Below are positions 25,675-34,554 of a stretch of DNA of 64,000 nucleotides, in pieces (position 1 is the first letter of the stretch; each line of letters opens with the position of its first letter). Made by a program: the position numbers and the translations under genes. Source of the DNA: Variovorax paradoxus (GTDB lineage: Bacteria > Pseudomonadota > Gammaproteobacteria > Burkholderiales > Burkholderiaceae_C); NCBI RefSeq assembly GCF_030811855.1, contig NZ_JAUSRN010000017.1, positions 1-64,000 of the forward strand, given 5' to 3'. Under the pieces are notes generated by a model that was not told the origin of the DNA, did no database searches, and saw only the letters and a program-made list of their open reading frames with translations.

Positions 25675-27342
25675 TTAGAACGTGCGTCGCACCGAAAGCG
25701 AGACATATTTGCGATCGGCAAGAGAGTTGCCCCAGCCATAGTTGGGATTGGTGCCGACGGCCGGTGAGTAGTCGATGTACGGGACTGACTTACCGATGTA
25801 GTGCGTGTAGTTCAGAGATACCTGCCAAACGTTGAGGTACATGGCATCAATTCCGATAGTGGCACTACCAGTCCCCTTTGCGTCCCAGCTGGTGACGGAA
25901 GAACGTCCCGCGAGGATGTAGCGCAAGCCGATAGGTATGCTGATGTCGAGCCCTGGCATAACCTGTCGATATGTAGGCGTGTAGACAAGCTGAATTGCCG
26001 CCGCGTCGCGGGTTCGACCCGAGTCAATGGTGTGGTCCGGATCTTTCATGGAAAGCACCCGGTTCCACGCAATCTCCCCAATCAGTCCAGACTCATTGGC
26101 AATGAAGTTCGGGCCGAAGTTTGCAAGCCACGACAGGTTTACATGCGCGGTTCTACCGATGGGGCGACGCAGCTCTTCTTGCCCGGGGAAGAACCCATAG
26201 AGGTTCTGGCCGCCTCGCAGCGGCATGTTGTCGCGCACAGAGGCCTCAAGAGAGACATTGGTGTCGCCAAACGAGCGCGAAACGCTCGCTCCAACGACCT
26301 TTACGTCCTCTCCAAAACGGTAGTACCAATTTCCAGGGAGATATCCGTTGGCATTTGGCGCGCCAAGGGGATTTAGCTGGCCATAGAGCTGACCCCCCTT
26401 GTCGTGGTACTGGGCGTAGTAGAAACCGAGGTCGGTCTCATTGACGCGCCATTTAAGTTGAAGCCCGAACTGTCCGGAGTCCTTGGGCTTTCGGTCGGCG
26501 CCTGCCGCCAAGTCATAGCTGCCACCAGGACCCAAGTTCAAGAGCTGCGGATAGGGCGAGCCGCCCCAGACTAGATTGGACGAAGAGAAGTAGCTACCAG
26601 CCGGCGGAAGACGGTCCTCTTTCCAGCGGAATTGATAGTAGGCGCCGACCGAAACGTCGGACGACAGCTGCAGCTGGGCTGAGATCTGGGGAACCGGGCG
26701 GATGATTTCCTTGAACTGAGCGTTTGGCGAAGCAAGCAACTTGTAGATGTCGATAGGCCCCTGTGCGCGTGAGATGGCGTTGTCACCAAAGAAGAGGCTT
26801 TCACCCCATTGGAGAGAGTGCTGCCCAAGGCGAGCTGTCAGCCTTTTTCCATCCCCAAAGTCCCAGCCTCCGAAGACGAAGGCGTCAAGAACTTCTGCCT
26901 TGCGGCCTGCTCCGCGTTTGGTGTAATCGGTAAATACGTTGTATGGCGACTGTCCATTCATGGGGTCGGTGGCATCGCTGCGCCCTCGAACTGAGTGGTC
27001 ATACCATGCCGCGAGACCGACTCTCACGCCAAAGTTTCGCTTGTATACAGCGTCGAGCTCAGTCAAGAGGTCTACGCGTTGCGAGACGAACCCTTTCTTG
27101 CGAAAGTTGTCGTCGCCCGCATTGAAGGAAAGGCCGGTGGGAGCACCACCCGAGAAGGAGTCCGCCAAGCCAGGATCGGCGTTGCGGAGGCGATAGATGG
27201 TCCCGATCTTGACTGTGTTGTCGAAGCGGACCGACAAATCAGGATCGCCTGTATCGAGTTCTATCGCTTGGGCGATAGTCGAACTCAGCAGACAGCAGGC
27301 CATCACAACTCCAGGCGGGGCTCGCATTCTTTGTTTCTTCAT
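25675..27342 (-). CDS. DUF1302 domain-containing outer-membrane beta-barrel protein
   Basis: A 555-residue protein with a signal peptide ending AQAIE and the DUF1302 opening DPDLSVRFDNTVKIGTIYRL. Its features are those of an outer-membrane barrel: alternating hydrophobic residues, many aromatic residues, and a final Phe (LSVRRTF). AGGAGAG lies 9 bases before the ATG. It heads the operon DUF1302-DUF1329-YCF48-RND, which together offers an outer-membrane pore, a periplasmic carrier, a propeller and an inner-membrane pump. This set recurs in proteobacteria that use hydrophobic or aromatic compounds; the cargo is unknown. Confidence 0.9.
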   Translation of the reverse strand: MKKQRMRAPPGVVMACCLLSSTIAQAIELDTGDPDLSVRFDNTVKIGTIYRLRNADPGLADSFSGGAPTGLSFNAGDDNFRKKGFVSQRVDLLTELDAVYKRNFGVRVGLAAWYDHSVRGRSDATDPMNGQSPYNVFTDYTKRGAGRKAEVLDAFVFGGWDFGDGKRLTARLGQHSLQWGESLFFGDNAISRAQGPIDIYKLLASPNAQFKEIIRPVPQISAQLQLSSDVSVGAYYQFRWKEDRLPPAGSYFSSSNLVWGGSPYPQLLNLGPGGSYDLAAGADRKPKDSGQFGLQLKWRVNETDLGFYYAQYHDKGGQLYGQLNPLGAPNANGYLPGNWYYRFGEDVKVVGASVSRSFGDTNVSLEASVRDNMPLRGGQNLYGFFPGQEELRRPIGRTAHVNLSWLANFGPNFIANESGLIGEIAWNRVLSMKDPDHTIDSGRTRDAAAIQLVYTPTYRQVMPGLDISIPIGLRYILAGRSSVTSWDAKGTGSATIGIDAMYLNVWQVSLNYTHYIGKSVPYIDYSPAVGTNPNYGWGNSLADRKYVSLSVRRTF

Positions 27343-27518
27343 TTCGGCTTCTCTCCTAAATTTGACAAATCTTTCGGGTCATCATCCTGATACGCAGACC
27401 ATTTCAACCCGGAGATGAGATGGTCTCGTTCATGGCTATCGCTCTGCAGGCCATCGCTGGCGTCGAAGCAGAAGTTTGTGGCGAAGAGCCAAAAGTTCTC
27501 TTTCAGGAAGCTGCTAAA

Positions 27519-27821
27519 TCATGCGAGCGATGTCTCGGTGTCAAAGAGAGCCGGCCCGCGATGCACGTTCAACGCCATCGCGCCGCGGCGAATCTCAAGG
27601 TGGATGTCGCTCGCGACGGCGAGGTCAGGAGCCAGCGTGAGCGAGACGAACTCCGCCAGCTGATTGCCGCTCTTCGGGTCGACGCCTCTCCCGTCGACCG
27701 AACGGCGCTACTTGTGAACCAGGTTGTTATTCAAGCCGTGAGATTCCGCGCATGCTCCCAGCACTTGCCGCTTCGGTTCATCCGCGTGGCGGCGCCGGCT
27801 CAGGCGCTTGGAGTCTTCCAT
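27519..27821 (-). pseudogene. IS66-family OrfA (TnpA) relic
   Basis: The minus strand from an ATG at 27821 encodes MEDSKRLSRRRHADEPKRQV, then ACAESHGLNNNLVHK, which is the helix-turn-helix of IS66 OrfA proteins. Codon 38 (27708-27710) is TAG where relatives have Trp in NLVHKWRR, a TGG-to-TAG change. The same frame continues with PKSGNQLAEFVSLTLAPD and DIHLEIRRGAMALNVHRG, the conserved OrfA C-terminal part, ending at a TGA (27519). About ten residues before GLN are also missing. No orfB or orfC follows, so this is a dead fragment. Confidence 0.8.
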
Positions 27822-28244
27822 AGGTGTCCACCTAAATCCTTGGGGACACCATCGTCGTAGTCACTCGGGTCAAGCTCAAGACGGGATCACCGCGCGCTGG
27901 CCGAGCTCCGCGTTCCTGCGCAATGGGTGGTAGAGGCCGCCCTATGTAGACGAGCACGTGGGACCTGGCTTCTTGCCTTGTTCGGTAGACCTTGCGCTGG
28001 GCTGTTCGGTCTTCATGCCTAAGAAGAAGCTCTCTATTGCAGCGCTGCTTCCAACCGGCGCGAATGAATCTAGGGGACGGTCCTCTGTCGACTGAAGGCT
28101 TCGGATGCGCCCATGTCGATCGGAACGAGGGGACAGCAGGTTCTTGAAATATTTGCCCCAAGCTGATGGGTAACCTTCGCACGTCGGTAAATCTCCGATC
28201 TAAAGAGTGTGAAGGGCTTGCGGCTTCGGCTGAAAAGAGGATCC
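27822..28244. other. Intergenic region upstream of the flavin monooxygenase operon
   Basis: Between the IS66 relic and the LLM monooxygenase start I see no gene. A minus-strand frame of about 140 codons is open here but has no recognisable similarity and would overlap the monooxygenase start. The promoter of the plus-strand operon should lie here; no clear sigma-70 boxes stand out. Confidence 0.4.
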
Positions 28245-29378
28245 ATGACAACAACCATATCTACCAACAACCCCATGCTGACGAGCGCGAACAAGCTCAA
28301 GCTCGCGGTCTTCGGCTTCAATGGTGGCGCCGCCTTTACGAACCACCCGGATCGCTATGTCCCGACATGGGAGAGCAACGTGCGCATCGCCCAGATGGCT
28401 GACCGACTTGGCATCGAGGGTGCGATCTCAGCTTCGCGTTGGAAGGCGTTCGGCCGTGATGGTCACTATTCCGGCGATCTTTTCGAGACGTTCACTTGGG
28501 CAGCCGGAATCGCGGCTTCGACGAAACGCCTTTGTGTGATGAGTACCGTCCACCTCTCGGTGATCCATCCCATCATTGCGGCCCGAGCATCCGCCACGGT
28601 CGACCTCATTTCCAAAGGCCGCCATGGCCTGAACCTGGTTTGTGGCTGGTACCCGGATGAGATGGGGATGTTCGGGTCTGAAATGGGCGATCACGAAGAC
28701 CGATATGCATTGGCGGAGGAGTGGGTGCCGCTGTTCGATCGACTGTGGAAAGAGGAGCAGAGCTTTGACTTCTCGGGAAAGTTCTACAACCTGAAGAAGG
28801 CAATCATCCAGCCGAAGTCTCCCTTCCCTCGCCCGGTTCTGATGAACGCGGGTGGGTCGGAGCGCGGGCGAGAGTTCGCTGCAAACAACGTGGACGTCGC
28901 ATTTATCGTTCCGCAGGATCCGAGGCCGGAGGCGCTCAAAAAGCAGGTGGACTTTTACCGGACCTTCGCTCGCGAGAAGTACGGCAAGGAGATCAAGGTC
29001 TGGATGTCCTGCTACGTCGTACAGCGCAACAGCGTTCAGGAGGCGCGTGACTACGTGCAAGACTATGTTGTCAATCATGGCGATGAAGAGGGCCTTGACT
29101 CCTTCATCTCCAACAACATTGGCAACGCCAAGAACGTGCCTGAGGGTGCGATGCAGCAAATGCGATTCGCAATCGCTGCGGGCTATGGCGGCTATCCGTT
29201 GCTGGGAACCGCCGAGGACATTTCTTCAACGCTCTCGTCCATTTCCGACGCCGGCGTGGAGGGGGTCTTGCTGACTTGGCTTGACTATGAAGGTGGTCTC
29301 AAGAATTTCGGCGACACCGTGCTTCCATTGCTTGAGCAGGCCGGTCTTCGTGTGCCTGCTGAACCGTTACCGGTGTGA
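28245..29378 (+). CDS. LLM-class flavin-dependent monooxygenase, RutA-like
   Basis: A 377-residue bacterial-luciferase-like monooxygenase using reduced FMN from a separate reductase. It resembles the RutA/DszA branch rather than alkanesulfonate monooxygenase: AARASATVDLISKGRHGLNLVCGWYPDEMGMFG parallels the RutA segment IDSISGGRFGVNLVTGW, and the end GVEGVLLTWLDYEGGLKNFGDTVLPLL parallels RutA [23 protein letters not shown]. Members of that branch can use a flavin-N5-oxide to cleave C-N, C-S or C-Cl bonds. The ATG at 28245 is preceded by AAAAGAGG. It opens a six-gene plus-strand operon that includes a flavin reductase and RibBA. The substrate is unknown. Confidence 0.9.
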   Translation: MTTTISTNNPMLTSANKLKLAVFGFNGGAAFTNHPDRYVPTWESNVRIAQMADRLGIEGAISASRWKAFGRDGHYSGDLFETFTWAAGIAASTKRLCVMSTVHLSVIHPIIAARASATVDLISKGRHGLNLVCGWYPDEMGMFGSEMGDHEDRYALAEEWVPLFDRLWKEEQSFDFSGKFYNLKKAIIQPKSPFPRPVLMNAGGSERGREFAANNVDVAFIVPQDPRPEALKKQVDFYRTFAREKYGKEIKVWMSCYVVQRNSVQEARDYVQDYVVNHGDEEGLDSFISNNIGNAKNVPEGAMQQMRFAIAAGYGGYPLLGTAEDISSTLSSISDAGVEGVLLTWLDYEGGLKNFGDTVLPLLEQAGLRVPAEPLPV

Positions 29379-29540
29379 CCTGGCGATATGGGTCGGATCC
29401 GAGCTTTTAGATCGTGACCACGAGGCGATGGCGGGATATCCGACGCGGTGCCCGCATATCGCCTTTTCAGCACTGGGTGTGATTTTTATTTCAAGCACGG
29501 TAGCGTTGAGAGCAAGGCGCCGCCACCGAAAGGCATGAGT

Positions 29541-30932
29541 ATGAGCAACGGTGAAAAGACGCAAGTTGACCTCCTTGTCACTGCGGGATGCATCGTGACC
29601 GTGGACCGCGATCGTCGCATTTTGCGAGACGGCGCAATCGCCATCAATGGGAGTGACATCGTCGCGGTTGGGCCACGAGATGTGCTGGTAAACCAGTATG
29701 TAGGACGCAGGAGAATAGACGCTCCTCAGGGACTCGTTACCCCTGGATTGATAGATGCCCACAACCACCCCGTCGATTACTTGATCAAGGGTGCCGTAGA
29801 CGACACACCACAGATGGTTCGGTTGCGGGACCGCGTTGTTCCCTACGAGGATCAACTTTCCGAGGATGAAGCCTATGCCTCCAGTGCGGCGACGTTCATA
29901 GAGATGATTCGCCAGGGGACGACCTGCTTCGCCGATGGTGCTGGCCCACACCCTGGCGCGGTGGCCCGGGCCGCATTGGACCTAGGGATCCGTGGCATCG
30001 TGGCACGCAAGCTGGCCGATGTGGCTGGTCCTTTCGGGGGGCGGCTGCAGGACACCGATGAAGCTATTGCACTGGCCAACGACACAGTGGACAGGTTCCA
30101 CGGCGCTGGCAATGGCCGGCTGCGGGCGTGGTACGACATCGATGCTCCCTCGGTCGTCAGCGCGCGGCTGGCAGAGATGGTGCGTGATGAGTCTCGCAGA
30201 CGCGGCGTTGGCGTTATCTCACATCTGGTTGGTCGCCGTGCAGCGCCTGGGCAGCCCGAGGTGACCGCCAATGCGGAGATCGACCACCTAGAGCGCGCCG
30301 GTCTTCTCGGGCCGAGCACTCTCTTGGCGCATATTGGATGGATTCCTCCGGGAGACGTGGAGCGGTTGCTTCGAACAAAGACTTCCATAGTGCACTGTCC
30401 CGGTTCGAGTCTGGTGGGTGGCAATGGATGGGTCGCCCATGGCGTGATACCAGAGTTGATGGCGGGCGGCGCCACTATGGCGCTTGGCACCGACGCCTCC
30501 ATCATCAGCCGCTATCTCGACATGGTTCGAATCATGTATGTGACGGCGGGAGCCCACAAGGATGCGCGCCGGGACCCGCTGCTGATGAACCCATACCGTG
30601 TTTTCGAGATGGCAACTCTTGAGGGGGCGAGGGCTATTTGCTGGGACGAGCGCATAGGGTCGCTTGAGGTGGGTAAAGCCGCGGACCTGGTTGTTTTTGA
30701 TACCAGCTCGCCGCACTGGTGGCCCGAACCATTCGCGAACCCCGTGCCCGACCTCGTTTACGGTGGAAGCGGTCGAGATGCACGCACTGTTGTGATCGAC
30801 GGCAAGATCGTGATGGAGGATGGAGAGCTTCTCGGAATCGATGTCAACGCAATTGGCGAATCTGTGCGTAAGGCTTCGCATGCGTGCTTTGACCGGCTCG
30901 GGACCAGGCCTTCAGGCAGATGGCCGGGATGA
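29541..30932 (+). CDS. Amidohydrolase-family deaminase/chlorohydrolase (TRZ/ATZ type)
   Basis: A 463-residue cytoplasmic metal hydrolase. Metal ligands are visible: HNH in GLIDAHNHP (about 74-76), His in GVISHLVGR, His in LLAHIGW, and the Asp of LGTDAS. The layout matches the atrazine chlorohydrolase / SAH deaminase branch, which acts on N-heterocycles or guanidine-like groups. Two ATGs lie six bases apart; I chose 29541 because AAGG sits 7 bases before it. It follows the RutA-like gene by 162 bases and overlaps possible upstream starts of the flavin reductase. In this setting it may open or deaminate the product or substrate of the monooxygenase (inference). Confidence 0.88.
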   Translation: MSNGEKTQVDLLVTAGCIVTVDRDRRILRDGAIAINGSDIVAVGPRDVLVNQYVGRRRIDAPQGLVTPGLIDAHNHPVDYLIKGAVDDTPQMVRLRDRVVPYEDQLSEDEAYASSAATFIEMIRQGTTCFADGAGPHPGAVARAALDLGIRGIVARKLADVAGPFGGRLQDTDEAIALANDTVDRFHGAGNGRLRAWYDIDAPSVVSARLAEMVRDESRRRGVGVISHLVGRRAAPGQPEVTANAEIDHLERAGLLGPSTLLAHIGWIPPGDVERLLRTKTSIVHCPGSSLVGGNGWVAHGVIPELMAGGATMALGTDASIISRYLDMVRIMYVTAGAHKDARRDPLLMNPYRVFEMATLEGARAICWDERIGSLEVGKAADLVVFDTSSPHWWPEPFANPVPDLVYGGSGRDARTVVIDGKIVMEDGELLGIDVNAIGESVRKASHACFDRLGTRPSGRWPG

Positions 30933-31012
30933 ATCAAGCCTATTGCTTGTCGTCCACGGCACCTGCGCCAAGTGCACAGAATCAACTTCCCGAATCGTTC
31001 AGGAAAAGCGTC

Positions 31013-31510
31013 ATGGAACTAGAAACTCTGAACAACGAATTCAAGCTGGCCATGCGAAGGCTCGCTTCGACGGTTGCAATCGTGACGTCAGGAGGTGAGG
31101 AGGGCTGGACGGGAATGGTTGCCACCGCCGTCACTTCGGTCGCGGTGAATCCGCCGACGGTCCTCGTGGTGGTCAACCGCAACGCTAGCCTGTCACCCGT
31201 CCTGATGCGAGAGGGTCGATTTTGCGTGAACTTACTTTCACAGCGACATGCGCGAATCGTTGGTGCATTCAGCGGACAGAAGAAAGGCCGTGAAAGGTTC
31301 GAGGAGGGGCCTTGGACTTCCTCAGAGGGGGGGATTCCAGTTCTGACTGACGCCGTCGCCAGTCTCATCTGCAAAACCGTCAACACCCTGGAAATGGCAA
31401 CTCATACGATCTTCGTCGGCGAGGTGACTGACGTTCACTGCCACGATCAGATTGACCCCCTGATCTGGGTAGATGGTCACTTGGCACGAGCGGAATCGGT
31501 CGCTGCCTGA
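31013..31510 (+). CDS. Flavin reductase (HpaC/RutF-like)
   Basis: A 165-residue NAD(P)H:flavin oxidoreductase that would supply FMNH2 to the LLM monooxygenase. The family core is FKLAMRRLASTVAIVTSG, GMVATAVTSVAVNPPTVLVVV, then SPVLMREGRFCVNLLSQRH. The start at 31013 gives the normal length and has AGGAAA 8 bases upstream. Upstream starts at 30920 and 30929 (the latter making an ATGA overlap with the amidohydrolase) would add about 30 residues of low-complexity sequence and cannot be excluded. It is equivalent to RutF beside RutA in the pyrimidine Rut system. Confidence 0.9.
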   Translation: MELETLNNEFKLAMRRLASTVAIVTSGGEEGWTGMVATAVTSVAVNPPTVLVVVNRNASLSPVLMREGRFCVNLLSQRHARIVGAFSGQKKGRERFEEGPWTSSEGGIPVLTDAVASLICKTVNTLEMATHTIFVGEVTDVHCHDQIDPLIWVDGHLARAESVAA

Positions 31511-31608
31511 GAGCTGGGGCCCCAGAAAATCCCGTACACAGCAGTTCCTACTATGAAGGGCGATCAACCTCACTGGGTGGGAATTCAGTTTGTTTGACCA
31601 TACATTTT

Positions 31609-32244
31609 ATGAAAAACCGAGTTGCAAATCACCCTGTCCTGCCTTTGATTCTGGAGCGCTGGTCGACGCGAGCCTTCGATCCGAGCAGGCCTGTAGAGCG
31701 CGCGGAGCTTGGGGTCATCTTTGAAGCGGCCCGCTGGGCACCCTCTGCTTTCAATGTGCAACCCTGGCGATTTGTCTTCGCTCTTCGCGGGGAAACGGGA
31801 TGGGATGCCATGAAAGACGTTCTGATCCCATTCAACCAGTCATGGGCAGGATCGGCGGGGGCACTAATTTGCGTGGTGTCGCAGGCCGACGCTCCTGGAA
31901 ATAGTCCAGGGGAGCGCTTTCCTTCTTACAGCCACAGCTTCGATGCTGGTGCAGCTTGGGCGCTGTTAGCCCTTCAAGCTCACAGTCTCGGCCTCAGCAC
32001 ACATGCTATGACTGGATTCGATGTGGAGCGCTGCAAAACAGTTCTGAAATTGCCAATCAACATGCGGCCAGAGGCTATCGTGGCGGTCGGCCGTGCTGGG
32101 TCAGCCGATCATCTCCCAGAGGGTTTGCGCGAACGGGACGCGCCTAGTGGCAGACAGGCGATCGAGGAACTTGTCTACGAAGGAACGTTTGGTGCTCCTA
32201 TCGATGCCAGCAGTCCCCGCAGAGGAGACGTAAATGGCGTTTGA
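31609..32244 (+). CDS. Nitroreductase-family protein
   Basis: A 211-residue flavoprotein of the nitroreductase fold. The N-terminal FMN motif is RWSTRAFDPSRPV and the second is AARWAPSAFNVQPWRFV; the C-terminal contact is VAVGRAG. These enzymes reduce nitro groups, enones or aldehydes, and RutE in the Rut pathway is a relative. A TTG at 31594 is an alternative start; the ATG at 31609 is preferred. The stop lies inside the first codons of ribBA (11-base overlap), so the two are translationally linked. Confidence 0.88.
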   Translation: MKNRVANHPVLPLILERWSTRAFDPSRPVERAELGVIFEAARWAPSAFNVQPWRFVFALRGETGWDAMKDVLIPFNQSWAGSAGALICVVSQADAPGNSPGERFPSYSHSFDAGAAWALLALQAHSLGLSTHAMTGFDVERCKTVLKLPINMRPEAIVAVGRAGSADHLPEGLRERDAPSGRQAIEELVYEGTFGAPIDASSPRRGDVNGV

Positions 32245-33445
32245 TCGCATTGAAGACGCGTTGCGCGCCATGGCCCAAGGCCATATGGTCATCGTGGTGG
32301 ATGATGAAGACCGAGAGAATGAGGGCGACCTTATCCTCGCCGCGGAATTTGCGACGCCTGAGGCGATTGCTTTCATGGTTCGGCATACCAGCGGAATGCT
32401 GTGTGTCGGGTTGCCAGGTGAGCGGCTTGATGCGCTAGACCTCCCGTTGATGGTCGAACGCAACACCGACTCCATGAAGACGGCTTACACAGTCACGGTC
32501 GATTACCGCCATGGAACGAGCACCGGAATTTCTGCAGAAGACCGCGCTGCAACCATTCGGGCGCTAGTGAATCCAGAGGCTATGGCGTCAGATTTCAATC
32601 GTCCCGGCCACGTCTTTCCCTTACGCGCGGCACCAGGTGGAGTACTCAGACGTGTTGGTCACACTGAAGCCGCAGTAGACCTGACTCGCTTGGCCGGTCT
32701 TTGTGCAGGAGGCGTACTGGCCGAGATTGTAAACGAGGACGGTTCTATGGCTCGACGTCCGCAACTAGAGTCCTTTGCCGAAGTACATGGGCTGGCAATG
32801 ATCACGATCGCAGATCTTGTTGCGTACAGACGTAAGCACGCACAAGTGCGCCGCGAATCTGAGGCGCGCCTGCCGACACGCCATGGGGTATTTACTGCTT
32901 GTGTCTACAAGTCTCCTGACGCTTCGCACGAGCACCTCGCAATGGTCATGGGAGATCTGGTGGGCGCTGAGAACGTGATTGTTCGCGTCCATTCGGAGTG
33001 CCTGACGGGGGACACCTTCGGCTCCCTGCGCTGTGACTGCCGCTCACAGTTGGAGGACTCGCTTGCAGCGGTGGGGCGAGCGGGGCGTGGTGTGGTGCTC
33101 TATCTTCGCGGACACGAAGGCCGGGGCATTGGGTTGACACACAAGCTGCGTGCTTACGCGCTCCAGGACGCGGGTCTGGACACCGTCGATGCCAACCTGG
33201 AGTTGGGACTGTCGGTTGATTCCCGCGACTACACCGTGGGCGCAAAAATTCTTCAGGACTTGGGCATTACCAGCATGCGTCTGCTTACAAACAACCCGGC
33301 CAAGTATCGCGGCATCGCAGAGTACGGGTTGAAGATCACAGAGCGAGTGCCGCTCTGCACCTCACCGACGCCGGAGAACGTGGCCTATTTGACGACCAAG
33401 CAGAGGCGCTTAGGGCATGAATTGGGTGTTCCCTCGAATGGATAA
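32234..33445 (+). CDS. ribBA: Bifunctional RibBA: DHBP synthase / GTP cyclohydrolase II
   Basis: Riboflavin-synthesis enzyme of 403 residues. The N-terminal half makes 3,4-dihydroxy-2-butanone 4-phosphate: VDDEDRENEGDLI and FMVRHTSG are its active-site blocks. The C-terminal half is GTP cyclohydrolase II: SECLTGDTFGSLRCDCRSQ carries the zinc cysteines and RGHEGRGIGLTHKLRAYALQD the GTP site. Both sets look complete. AGAGGAG precedes the ATG. Finding ribBA within a catabolic operon that starts with an FMN-dependent monooxygenase suggests a dedicated supply of flavin; most genomes also have a housekeeping copy elsewhere. Confidence 0.95.
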   Translation: MAFDRIEDALRAMAQGHMVIVVDDEDRENEGDLILAAEFATPEAIAFMVRHTSGMLCVGLPGERLDALDLPLMVERNTDSMKTAYTVTVDYRHGTSTGISAEDRAATIRALVNPEAMASDFNRPGHVFPLRAAPGGVLRRVGHTEAAVDLTRLAGLCAGGVLAEIVNEDGSMARRPQLESFAEVHGLAMITIADLVAYRRKHAQVRRESEARLPTRHGVFTACVYKSPDASHEHLAMVMGDLVGAENVIVRVHSECLTGDTFGSLRCDCRSQLEDSLAAVGRAGRGVVLYLRGHEGRGIGLTHKLRAYALQDAGLDTVDANLELGLSVDSRDYTVGAKILQDLGITSMRLLTNNPAKYRGIAEYGLKITERVPLCTSPTPENVAYLTTKQRRLGHELGVPSNG

Positions 33446-33478
33446 TCTTCCAAGGCTGATCATCAACAGAGGCAGAGC

Positions 33479-34276
33479 TTGAGCGGCGTGCTTGCGAACT
33501 TGGCGATCGAGGATGGGCCACCCATTCGGCATGCGTTGATAACGGGTGGCGGACGTGGCATAGGTGCAGCAGTTGCGCAATTGCTTGTGAACCGCGGACT
33601 ACACGTAACTGTGCTGGGGCGCCGGCTCGAAGTGGTGCAAGCCTTCACTGCTCAAGTTCCTGACCGGCTGCATGCCGTCTCTGCCGATGTCACTATTGCT
33701 CGGCAGGTGTCCGCGGCGTTAGCCGATGCGAAGGCGCGCTTCGGCCGGGTGGACGTTCTTGTCAACAACGCAGGCCAGGCCGAAAGTGCGCCGTTCCTGA
33801 AAATGGACTTGACTTTGTGGCAGCGCATGCTGGAGGTCAACCTAACTGGAACGATGATTTGCACTCAGGCGGTGCTGCCCGGCATGCTGGAGTCCGGTTG
33901 GGGCCGCATCATCAATGTGGCCAGCACCGCTGGACAAGTAGGCTATGCATATGCGTCAGCCTACTGCGCGGCTAAACACGGCGTTTTGGGCTTAACGCGC
34001 TCGTTGGCGCTCGAACTGGCCACCAAGGGAGTCACTGTCAACGCTGTCTGTCCCGGCTACACAGACACCGAACTAATGCGCGAGAGCATTGAACGGGTTG
34101 TAACCAAGACCGGGCGAAGCGCGGAGGCAGCACGTGCTGAGTTCGTAAAAGCCAATCCGCAAGGCCGATTGGTGCAGCCGGAGGAGGTCGCCGATGCGGT
34201 GGCTTGGCTATGTGGCGAAGGGTCCGGGGCCATAACTGGGCAGGCGATTTCGGTCTCGGGCGGGGAAGTTCCGTAA
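33479..34276 (+). CDS. Short-chain dehydrogenase/reductase
   Basis: A classical SDR of 265 residues. The nucleotide motif is TGGGRGIG near residue 24, NNAG follows at about 96, and the catalytic Ser, Tyr and Lys are in VASTAGQVGYAYASAYCAAKHG. No in-frame ATG precedes the nucleotide motif; I chose the TTG at 33479 because AGAGG lies 7 bases upstream, with the GTG at 33488 as an alternative. It is the last gene of the RutA-like operon. Substrate unknown; the 3-oxoacyl-ACP reductase-like sequence is common to many catabolic dehydrogenases. Confidence 0.87.
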   Translation: MSGVLANLAIEDGPPIRHALITGGGRGIGAAVAQLLVNRGLHVTVLGRRLEVVQAFTAQVPDRLHAVSADVTIARQVSAALADAKARFGRVDVLVNNAGQAESAPFLKMDLTLWQRMLEVNLTGTMICTQAVLPGMLESGWGRIINVASTAGQVGYAYASAYCAAKHGVLGLTRSLALELATKGVTVNAVCPGYTDTELMRESIERVVTKTGRSAEAARAEFVKANPQGRLVQPEEVADAVAWLCGEGSGAITGQAISVSGGEVP

Positions 34277-34308
34277 ACCCGCGGGAGCTTGGCAGATGAC
34301 GCGCAATA

Positions 34309-34521
34309 TCAGAAGAGAACTTGCCTTGTTTCAGTCCCGGGGCGGACGATGGTCGCGGTGCGGTTCGCAACGGACGCTTCCGCCTGAGCTCTGGCGATGG
34401 GTGCAGAGGCAAAAAGGAAACAACCGGTGGCAAACAGAGCCATGCGGCGACGCGATGTGCCAGGACGAACAGAAGTTTCCAGGGCCGTGCGGTGCGGCAT
34501 GGCTGGCCCTTTGCAGTACAT
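34309..34521 (-). pseudogene. Truncated gene: signal peptide only
   Basis: An ATG at 34521 with an ideal AGGAGAG 5-6 bases upstream starts a 70-residue frame. Residues 18-45 look like an export signal with Arg-Arg-Arg, a hydrophobic core (MALFATGCFLFASAP) and an AQA-type cleavage site, but the mature part stops after about 25 unrelated residues. It directly follows the Liv-type ABC operon on the same strand. I read it as the 5' end of a periplasmic protein gene (perhaps a Bug or ABC receptor) cut off at the junction with the convergent RutA-like operon. A small exported protein is the alternative. Confidence 0.6.
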
Positions 34522-34554
34522 GGATCTCTCCTGACCGCTAAAAGTGAGGGGACT

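Noticed and set aside
27832..28254. A minus-strand gene of about 140 codons upstream of the flavin monooxygenase
   Set aside because: No recognisable motif or binding site, and it overlaps the well-supported start of the plus-strand monooxygenase. Open frames of this size are expected by chance at this GC content.
31594..34276. Canonical pyrimidine-degrading Rut operon
   Set aside because: RutA-, RutF- and RutE-like proteins are present, but the peroxyureidoacrylate hydrolase (RutB), RutC, RutD and the RutG transporter are not, so uracil is unlikely to be the substrate.
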